From the IMG/VR virus record IMGVR_UViG_3300040856_001514, positions 1 to 28,101 of that record: 28,101 nt of DNA; one strand, given 5' to 3'. Below, piece after piece: positions 22,499-28,101 of this stretch; positions within the stretch are counted from its first letter, which is position 1; each line of letters opens with the position of its first letter. The translations under genes were made by a program, and so were the position numbers. Source of the DNA: a virus. The notes under the pieces are model-generated. The model made no database searches, was not told where the DNA came from, and saw only the letters and a program-made list of their open reading frames with translations.

Positions 22499-23587
22499 TT
22501 AACTCCTTAGACCTGCTAGTCGTTTAATATTAACGATATCATTATTTTCGTCGTTGCTAATTGTTTCAGCTCTATCTCCAGTGTGCTCTGTGATTACTAC
22601 TTTGTTTGTTTCAACTTCAGTAGTTGTTTCATTTAACACTGCTGGTAGATATTTTTCAAACTGCTTCTTAAGATTAACAGTTTGAACTGATTCAAGTAAC
22701 TCTGACATTACTTGACGCTTATCTTTTGATAGTGGTGAAACAAGTTCGTTAAGAGTTTTTTCTCTAACAATCTTGTCTTCAGCTATTTTTAGCTTTGTTT
22801 CCACTGTCTTAATTTCAGCGTCTTTTTCAGCGAGGCTACCTTCCAATGTCTTGGTCATTTCCTGCTGATCAGTAAGTTGATCATTCAACTTACGAATTTC
22901 TCCACCTTCGTTTAGGTAAGAACTCATGTATTCACCTGCAAACGCTTCAAACACTTTTCTACCAAAATTGTTTTCTTTTGCAACTTTGATGTCTTCTTTA
23001 AGTGCTGTCATTTCGTTTTTCAGTGTTGAACTAACTGTGTCTTCAACAAGACCAGCCGCTCTTTTAACAAATGCCGCTTTAGTATCTTCGATAACTTTCT
23101 TACCTTCTGCTACTAATTTAACTTTTGTTTCAACAACGTCTTTTTTGTCTTGTGCGAACTCAGATAATTCATTGGAGAGTTGTCTGACTACAAACTCTTC
23201 TAAGTTTGTAAATTGACCTTTGAGTGACTCTCTGTCGCCATGTAATTCTTGCACTTCTTTTACAAGAGTTTCATTAACGAACTTAGTCAACAGTTCCGAA
23301 TGTTCTCCCATTTTTTGTTTGTATGCTACAGTTTCAGCAACAAGTTTTTGCTTGTCTTCTGCTAGTTCACTCATCTCTTTTTTAAGAGAATCAGTAATCA
23401 TATTGTCCATAGCTTCAACAATTTGAGATTTGTCGTTTTCGTAACGTTGTGCAAACTCCTCACGAAGTTCTGCAGAAAGTTCCTCACGAGCCTCAGACAG
23501 CTTTTTCTCCCACGCTTCCTGAACTTGAGTTTTTACCTCTTCAGAAAGGGTTTCGGATCCAAAAATTTCATCAGTTATATTTGCCAT
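22499..23587 (-). CDS. gp22: Prohead scaffold protein, gp22-like
   Basis: 362 residues (T4 gp22 has 269), almost entirely charged coiled coil, rich in Glu, Lys and Leu. It fills the growing prohead and is removed by gp21. Sites fitting the (L/I)xE|(A/G/S) cleavage rule are visible: KKLSE|A near the N-terminus, SYLNE|GGE in the middle and ELLE|SVQ later. That is what is expected of a scaffold cut to small peptides. The position between gp21 and gp23 is the T4 order. AAGGAG lies before the ATG. The identity rests on composition, cleavage sites and gene order more than on direct similarity. Confidence 0.88.
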   Translation of the reverse strand: MANITDEIFGSETLSEEVKTQVQEAWEKKLSEAREELSAELREEFAQRYENDKSQIVEAMDNMITDSLKKEMSELAEDKQKLVAETVAYKQKMGEHSELLTKFVNETLVKEVQELHGDRESLKGQFTNLEEFVVRQLSNELSEFAQDKKDVVETKVKLVAEGKKVIEDTKAAFVKRAAGLVEDTVSSTLKNEMTALKEDIKVAKENNFGRKVFEAFAGEYMSSYLNEGGEIRKLNDQLTDQQEMTKTLEGSLAEKDAEIKTVETKLKIAEDKIVREKTLNELVSPLSKDKRQVMSELLESVQTVNLKKQFEKYLPAVLNETTTEVETNKVVITEHTGDRAETISNDENNDIVNIKRLAGLRS

Positions 23588-23597
23588 CTGAATCTCC

Positions 23598-24236
23598 TTA
23601 TTTTAACCTTAGTTCTGTTATTATTTTCATAACTTCTTCTGCCAAATACTTTTCAGCTACTGCATCATATGTGGCATCACGACTCAAATTTAATATTTTT
23701 TGTCCGCCACGCATATTTAGTAGACCTTCGTAAATGGCTTTTGGATATGCATCAGGGGCCGAAGGCTGTGCAACAACGTCTACAGTAACGATTTCAAATT
23801 CTGACACTTTACCATCGTTACCAACATTGCCAGCGCCTCTGGAACTTACTCCCAATTTACATCCGCCTTTAAGCAAAGTTGATACTATTTTACCCATCGG
23901 GGTTTCTAGTATTTTTAGTTTTCCGTATCCATCTGGACCATCCATCCACATATTTTCTATCATATGAGAAACTCTGTCTAAGTTGATCTGTAAACCTTGT
24001 GGATGATCACATTCACCCATTACAGAATAACCACCATTGATTTTCTCTTTGATTGAATCTACTGCGCCACGGATTTGTTCAACCGGATAAACACGTTTGT
24101 TTTCGTTAACTACTCCACCTTGAATAAAAACACCTTCCATATAGTAGTGTTTTTGATCCTCTTTGCCTTCTTGTACGACATTGATCTTTGCTTGATCAAA
24201 TGTCAAACTTTCTGTTAGTGGACGCATAACTCTCAT
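23598..24236 (-). CDS. gp21: Prohead core protease, gp21-like
   Basis: 212 residues, the same size as T4 gp21. The herpesvirus-type serine protease features are visible: VFIQGGVVNENKRVYP (36-51), the histidine in MGECDHP (His78), the nucleophile in LGVSSRGAG (Ser131/Ser132) and an acidic strand VTVDVVAQPSAPDA with Asp153. It matures the prohead by cutting after Glu in (L/I)xE. Its own N-terminus has RPLTE|S (7-10), a probable self-cleavage site. It is expressed with the scaffold and core genes; an AGGAG site precedes the ATG. All catalytic residues appear to be present. Confidence 0.94.
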   Translation of the reverse strand: MRVMRPLTESLTFDQAKINVVQEGKEDQKHYYMEGVFIQGGVVNENKRVYPVEQIRGAVDSIKEKINGGYSVMGECDHPQGLQINLDRVSHMIENMWMDGPDGYGKLKILETPMGKIVSTLLKGGCKLGVSSRGAGNVGNDGKVSEFEIVTVDVVAQPSAPDAYPKAIYEGLLNMRGGQKILNLSRDATYDAVAEKYLAEEVMKIITELRLK

Positions 24237-24256
24237 TTGCTACTCCTGTTGAGTAA

Positions 24257-25087
24257 TTACTTACTCGCTACTGGTGATTTTGCAGATGAGTCTGAACCGT
24301 CATTATGATCTGCTTTTACTTCAGACATATTAGGTTCTGTTGTAGCACCCATTTCACTTGGCTTTGCTACTTGACCACCTTTTTCTTCACCACCTTTGCC
24401 AGTTGCAACTGGTGCCGCGCCGTTGGCGTTTTCTTTTGGTGCACCTGCTACTGGTGATTTAGTAGAATCCGATCCATCAGCATTGTCTACATTAACTGCT
24501 TTTAAAGATGCTTCTTCTAACGGCAGTTCTGCAGATTCTTCTGCCGGCATTTCTTCTTCTGCTGGCATTTCTTCTTCTGCTGACTCTTCTTCGTCTTTGT
24601 TACCAATAAGCTCATTGAATTTTGCTTTTAGTTCTTCTAAAGCGTCTTCGATGTCATCAGCTTTGTCTTTTAAATCTTCGACTTCTTCTGCATCTACTTC
24701 AGCTTCACCTTCAGCTTCTTCATCATGATCTTCTTCGTTTGTTTGTTCATAGTCAATCTCTTCAGCATCTTCTTCAGCTTTTTGCTTTAGTTCTGCTTTA
24801 AGATCTTCTTCTGAATCTCCTGTACCACCTACTGTTTCTTCAACTTCTTCAGCATCATCTTCTGATTTTGCTTCAGTTGTTTCTTCTGATTTTGCTTCAG
24901 TTGTTTCTTCAGTTGATTCTTTGGTTTCTGCTTCTGTGTCAGTTGCTTCTTGAGTGTTAACGATTTCTTCGTGTATTTCTCTAGCTTTTTCTACGATTGT
25001 GTCGTGTAAAAGTTCTTGAGCTTTGTCGTTTTCACCGTTCACTAAGAATTCTAACACTTGTTCTAATTTTGAACTCATTTGTGACAT
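24257..25087 (-). CDS. Acidic prohead core protein (gp67/gp68-like position)
   Basis: 276 residues. The first 45 form a helical domain (KLEQVLEFLVNGENDKAQELL, then VEKAREIHEEI) that recalls the N-terminus of T4 gp67. The middle (about 46-192) is extremely acidic, with tandem repeats such as TTEAKSEE and MPAEEE. The C-terminus has two copies of DGSDS...KSPVA (204-213 and 263-274). PLEE|A (189-193) fits the gp21 cleavage rule. Core proteins in T4 determine prohead shape and are degraded to internal peptides. It lies between portal and protease genes, as gp67/gp68 do, with AAGGAG before the ATG. The divergence is high, so assignment to 67 or 68 is left open. Confidence 0.78.
   Translation of the reverse strand: MSQMSSKLEQVLEFLVNGENDKAQELLHDTIVEKAREIHEEIVNTQEATDTEAETKESTEETTEAKSEETTEAKSEDDAEEVEETVGGTGDSEEDLKAELKQKAEEDAEEIDYEQTNEEDHDEEAEGEAEVDAEEVEDLKDKADDIEDALEELKAKFNELIGNKDEEESAEEEMPAEEEMPAEESAELPLEEASLKAVNVDNADGSDSTKSPVAGAPKENANGAAPVATGKGGEEKGGQVAKPSEMGATTEPNMSEVKADHNDGSDSSAKSPVASK
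24543..24578 (-). repeat. Tandem 18-bp repeat coding MPAEEE
   Basis: Two adjacent 18-bp units differing at one base, giving two copies of a Pro-Ala-Glu-rich hexapeptide in the acidic core protein. Likely from slippage in low-complexity coding DNA. Confidence 0.8.
24861..24908 (-). repeat. Perfect tandem 24-bp repeat in the acidic core gene
   Basis: Two exact 24-bp units, in frame, encoding ETTEAKSE twice. The identity at every base, including third positions, points to recent duplication by replication slippage; repeat number may vary among relatives. Confidence 0.85.
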
Positions 25088-25220
25088 GTTAAATCTCCTT
25101 TTACGATATTATTCGCGAATGTTCGTATATTATAAACTATATTTACACAAAAGGTTAAAAATACCGGTTAATTAGAGAGATTTTAGGTGTTTTTTTTTAG
25201 ATTTTAGATAAAACTCTGTT

Positions 25221-25427
25221 TTACTGGACAATTTCTGCTGGTTGTCCGTACATTTTTGATACAAATTCTCTGTTTTGCTCTTGGTCTTGCTTTCTGATTT
25301 CTCTGACTTTTCTTAGTTCATTTAAATGTTTAAGTGTAAGTCTAGTTTTTCTTGATGTGCCTATGTCAGCACGATGATATGCATCTTTTTCAGGAAAGTA
25401 AGCCTCTTTAAGTTCATTGTATCTCAT
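25221..25427 (-). CDS. Small basic head-region protein, 68 aa
   Basis: 68 residues beginning MRYNELKEAYF; LKE|A (6-9) fits a gp21 cleavage site. The core TSRKTRLTLKHLNELRKVREI is a basic helix, and the C-terminus ends FVSKMYGQPAEIVQ. From memory a protein with a TLKHLNxLRK segment sits next to gp20 in T4-like marine phages, where it is uncharacterised. The size and position are comparable to T4 gp67 or other small prohead core proteins. An ATAAATA box lies about 10 bases upstream of the ATG. The downstream gap (25088-25220) holds the leader of the core protein gene, a 10-bp palindrome and an A-rich stretch. Confidence 0.75.
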   Translation of the reverse strand: MRYNELKEAYFPEKDAYHRADIGTSRKTRLTLKHLNELRKVREIRKQDQEQNREFVSKMYGQPAEIVQ

Positions 25428-25435
25428 AACACTTT

Positions 25436-25442
25436 TATTTAT
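25436..25442 (-). promoter_or_regulatory. Late promoter box before the 68-aa gene
   Basis: Minus-strand ACATAAATAAAAGTGTTATG places ATAAATA 8 bases before the ATG at 25427, in the 45-base gap after gp20. It resembles the boxes of the other late units. Confidence 0.5.
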
Positions 25443-25472
25443 GTGAGTTCTACTTATATTATATGTAATTGA

Positions 25473-27200
25473 TTATTCTTGTTCGGGTGTTGGTGATGTT
25501 GGCGATTCTGCACCTGATATTGGAGATTCTGTGCCACCTGTGTCCACATCATCTGCGCCACCTGTAAACCCTGAGCCTGGCATTGGTGCCGCACCCACTG
25601 AACCTAGACCTTCTGTGCCTTCATTGCCTGGCATAGAGTTTTTGTTTTCTTCTGCCCATAGTCTTTCATTGTCATGAATTTCATCTTCAGTCATTTTTAA
25701 GAAACGTTTCATTGCAAAACGTTTACTGATATGAGGCACCTGCTGTACTTGATTCCAAATCTGTACCAATTGTGTGTCAAGTTCAATCTGTCTGTACTTG
25801 CCAAAGTTTTGTGGTTCATTAAATTGTAATTCAAACATACCAGAATCAATTTCAATTCCTCTGTGTTTCAAAAACATTTTAAATTCATGATCAATTGCTG
25901 GCTGTAAAAATGTTTGAAGTCTTTTACAGAATTTTGTAAATCTATATTCTTGAATGTATGCTGTACCAACTCTGCCATCTGTGAATGCAGTTTGTGGATC
26001 ATTTGGTGAGCTTGGCATGTATGCACTTGGTATTCTCAAACCTTTCATCAGTTTATCATTGAAATATCTCAAGTCATCAATTTCACCCAAGTTAGTACCG
26101 CCCGGTAATGTTTCAACTTTAGAACCTCTACCTTCAGCCGTTTGTGCAAAGAAATAATCTTCAATCATTGACAACGGATTGTAAGTGGCATCCATAATAT
26201 TTGTACCACCACCTGTTTGTGATGGAATACGTCTTTGATGAATTTCATTTTTGATTCTTTCAATGAATCCCATTGCTTTTGAAGTTGGCATGTTACCCAC
26301 ATCAATATAAAACACTCTACGTTCAGGTGCTCTTTGCACTCTGTAAATGATAATTGAGTCTTCTAACAATTCTTTTTGTTTGAATGTTTTAAAGATTGGT
26401 TCTAAAATTGACAACCCAAAAGGCCAAAATCTATCCATACCTTCTGTCATACTTAAATGAATTACATGTGTGGCATCAATTGGGTAAACTGTGGCGTCTC
26501 TTTGAAATCTTGATCCATAGCCGCCTGGTAAATTTGCTGTTGTGGCACCTCTTGGCTGATATGCTTTATTTGATCCCATACCACCAACAGGGAATGGAGT
26601 TGCATTTGCATAACCCATTTGTGTGTTGAATTTTGAATAAGAGTCAGAAGTTAAATTTAAATTTTTAATATTTAAATCTAAGTTTCTAATAAAGTATGCT
26701 TCTGGCTTTTTGCCTTTGCCTTCGTTGACAACAATCTTGTCTACAAATCCTGGATCAACCCAAAACCATTTGTAAGTTTTAGGATCACGCACAAACATTT
26801 GATCACCATACTTGATAGTGTTTCTAAACATTTTAAAAGCACGTTTGTTCCACTCATTAACTTTGTTCCATTGCTGTAATGCATTTTGCAATAATGCTGT
26901 TTCAGTTGTGGTTGGTTCTTGTTTGTAAAATACTGTGAAAGGTGATTGTGTTTTTTCGTCAACTTGAGTACAAAATTCTGCAATAGTGTCTAATGCAGAA
27001 TTAACTTCTGTGTCAAGATCCATCATGTCATACTGATAGTATCTTTCAATTCTGTTTGGTTGTCCTGCATAAACCTCAGGTAACCATGTGTTGTATCTTG
27101 CGTGACCTGTGTTTGATGTTGCACTGGCTGGCGCTGACCCCATTGGGCTTTTAGAACCTTCGGCTGTGTCGTATTCTCTGAAGTACTTTTTCCAACTCAT
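25473..27200 (-). CDS. gp20: Portal protein, gp20-like
   Basis: 575 residues (T4 gp20 has 524). Typical T4-like portal segments are RYNTWLPEVYAGQPNRIERY, DLDTEVNSALDTIAEFCTQ, FWVDPGFVDKIVVNEG, VIHLSMTEGMDRFWPFGLSI, IIYRVQRAPERRVFYIDVGN, IKNEIHQRRIPSQ and DLRYFNDKLMKGLRIPSAYM. It forms the dodecamer at the unique vertex, nucleates prohead assembly and docks gp17 and gp13. The N-terminus has SKSPMGSAPAS (16-26), recalling the KSP motifs of the core protein. The C-terminal 60 residues are low-complexity and rich in Gly, Pro and Ser. It is preceded by a late box and by a possible sigma70 promoter. The gene appears intact. Confidence 0.96.
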   Translation of the reverse strand: MSWKKYFREYDTAEGSKSPMGSAPASATSNTGHARYNTWLPEVYAGQPNRIERYYQYDMMDLDTEVNSALDTIAEFCTQVDEKTQSPFTVFYKQEPTTTETALLQNALQQWNKVNEWNKRAFKMFRNTIKYGDQMFVRDPKTYKWFWVDPGFVDKIVVNEGKGKKPEAYFIRNLDLNIKNLNLTSDSYSKFNTQMGYANATPFPVGGMGSNKAYQPRGATTANLPGGYGSRFQRDATVYPIDATHVIHLSMTEGMDRFWPFGLSILEPIFKTFKQKELLEDSIIIYRVQRAPERRVFYIDVGNMPTSKAMGFIERIKNEIHQRRIPSQTGGGTNIMDATYNPLSMIEDYFFAQTAEGRGSKVETLPGGTNLGEIDDLRYFNDKLMKGLRIPSAYMPSSPNDPQTAFTDGRVGTAYIQEYRFTKFCKRLQTFLQPAIDHEFKMFLKHRGIEIDSGMFELQFNEPQNFGKYRQIELDTQLVQIWNQVQQVPHISKRFAMKRFLKMTEDEIHDNERLWAEENKNSMPGNEGTEGLGSVGAAPMPGSGFTGGADDVDTGGTESPISGAESPTSPTPEQE

Positions 27201-27205
27201 AACGT

Positions 27206-27212
27206 TATTTAT
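27206..27212 (-). promoter_or_regulatory. Late promoter box before gp20
   Basis: Minus-strand AATAAATAACGTTATG puts ATAAATA 5 bases before the gp20 ATG. It is one of the repeated boxes but very close to the start; the sigma70-like site further upstream is an alternative source of transcripts. Confidence 0.4.
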
Positions 27213-27229
27213 TTAAATTCCTTTTTAAT

Positions 27230-27258
27230 ATACTAACAAAATGAATACTATATGTCAA
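27230..27258 (-). promoter_or_regulatory. Sigma70-like promoter upstream of gp20
   Basis: Minus-strand TTGACA (27253-27258), a 17-base spacer and TAGTAT (27230-27235). The -35 is a perfect consensus and the -10 matches at 4 of 6 positions. It ends 29 bases before the gp20 ATG and would allow host polymerase to transcribe the head cassette without late factors. Confidence 0.5.
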
Positions 27259-27288
27259 CCTTGTTTTGTTGGTAAAATTGCATATGGA

Positions 27289-28101
27289 TTAAGATGTTGT
27301 GTTTTGCAACGTATTTGTCTGTTTATCAATAGAAGTCACTTGATTTTTTGAATTAGTGTTGATTTTGTTTAGTATGTTAATCTGTTCTTGGAGTATTTCA
27401 ATTTGTTTTCTTCTATACTCTCCTTCAGTCATTTCACCTTGTTCAAGATATTTGGTTGGATCACCAAACATTGGTAAAATTTTAATTTTTTGCCTGCTAG
27501 TGCCACTTATACCGTCTGACTGTTGTGTTCCACCTTGTGTTCCACCTTGCTGATTGGGATTTACAATGCCAGTTGGCGAACCCATTTCACCTGATTGTGG
27601 AAACAGCGGCTTGGCAAAATATTTGCCTATTTCATCCTGGATATAGTTCTGTATAAAATCTGATCCTCTATTGTTGTAAGCATACTCGGCCCACGGATCA
27701 GTTGATTCTGCATCTTCTCTACCTCTACGTAACATTGCGTATGCTTTTTTAAGTGTGTCAGGATCATTAGGATTGGTTTTGAGCATACTTTGTATCTTAT
27801 CATACATTGCTAATTTTTCTGCATTGTCACCTGTTGGTAATGCTAGTGCAACACCTCTGGCAATACCTGCTGATATTCCGTTAGTTAATGCACTTGAAAT
27901 AAAACTTGTGAATCCTTCAACAGTGTTTGTAAAAAAGTCTTTGACGTTTTTTATAAAGTTTTCTGAATTGTTTAGTGCTTGAGTTATCTTGTTGCCAATT
28001 GTGTCAATGAAGCCACCTTGCTCGCCAAGTTTTTGCACTAACTTTATAACCCCATCCATAATATTGCCAAACGTATCAACTACACCTGATGTCAAAAATG
28101 A
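27289..28101 (-). CDS. C-terminal part of an unassigned virion protein (5' end outside window)
   Basis: The frame is open to the right edge, so the gene starts outside the window; a TTG at 28095 is in frame but need not be the start. The visible 270 residues begin with a helical, partly hydrophobic stretch (VVDTFGNIMDGVIKLVQKLG, FTSFISSALTNGISAGIARG), have a middle region with TDPWAEYAYNNRGSDFIQNY and a Gly/Gln-rich linker, and end in a coiled coil (KQIEILQEQINILNKINTN). This pattern would suit the end of a tape measure or a hub/tail protein, but no family is recognised. It is on the same strand as gp20 and ends 88 bases before it. Confidence 0.75.
   Translation of the reverse strand, partial: SFLTSGVVDTFGNIMDGVIKLVQKLGEQGGFIDTIGNKITQALNNSENFIKNVKDFFTNTVEGFTSFISSALTNGISAGIARGVALALPTGDNAEKLAMYDKIQSMLKTNPNDPDTLKKAYAMLRRGREDAESTDPWAEYAYNNRGSDFIQNYIQDEIGKYFAKPLFPQSGEMGSPTGIVNPNQQGGTQGGTQQSDGISGTSRQKIKILPMFGDPTKYLEQGEMTEGEYRRKQIEILQEQINILNKINTNSKNQVTSIDKQTNTLQNTTS

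Noticed and set aside
28093-28095. TTG start codon of the right-edge gene
   Set aside because: The frame continues to the window edge, so the TTG is likely an internal Leu codon.
1-28101. CRISPR arrays, insertion sequences and rRNA genes
   Set aside because: No spaced direct repeats, terminal inverted repeats with transposase, or rRNA-like sequence were seen; the only repeats are short in-frame coding repeats.

Overview
The window is a late-gene region of a T4-like contractile-tailed virus. It carries most of the T4 head, neck and tail set in recognisable form: terminase large (gp17, cut by the left edge) and small (gp16) subunits, head-completion nuclease gp4, tail tube gp19, a second tube-fold protein, tail sheath gp18, dNMP kinase gp1, neck proteins gp13 and gp14, tail completion protein gp15, major capsid gp23, scaffold gp22, prohead protease gp21, an acidic prohead core protein and portal gp20. 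The DNA is strongly AT-rich. That, the radical SAM enzyme of the type seen in marine phages, and the marine style of the fibre proteins suggest a marine T4-like myovirus infecting an AT-rich host such as SAR11/Pelagibacter. The host is an inference and not read from the sequence.

Layout, left to right. 1-7919 (minus strand): gp17, a hypothetical protein, a radical SAM protein, two ORFs that appear joined by a -1 frameshift, a protein with a T4-type capsid-targeting peptide, gp16, an unknown 300-residue protein, gp4, an unknown protein and a tube-fold protein. 7963-11698 (minus): gp19 and an unusually long gp18. 11826-14221: an HNH protein on the plus strand, then on minus a tiny lipoprotein, two tRNAs, four small genes and the gp1 kinase. 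14263-18809: gp13 on minus diverges from a plus-strand block of gp14, gp15, a Nudix hydrolase and an unknown lysine-rich protein. 18806-28101 (minus): a fibre-like protein, then the head cassette in reverse coordinate order (gp23, gp22, gp21, core, small protein, gp20) and the end of a further virion protein that runs off the right edge.

The genes form a morphogenesis programme: scaffold, core, portal and capsid build the prohead, gp21 cleaves LxE/IxE-type sites, gp16/gp17 package DNA, gp4/gp13/gp14 finish the head and neck, and gp15/gp18/gp19 build the tail. Many transcription units are preceded by an ATAAATA box like the T4 late promoter. A strong terminator follows gp23, and a sigma70-like promoter lies upstream of gp20.

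The most interesting points are the A_AAA_AAG slippery heptamer joining two head-region ORFs, the capsid-targeting peptide on the adjacent protein, the radical SAM gene lodged between the terminase subunits, modular insertions in gp18, gp14 and gp15, and an odd tRNA with a UAU anticodon and a long variable arm.
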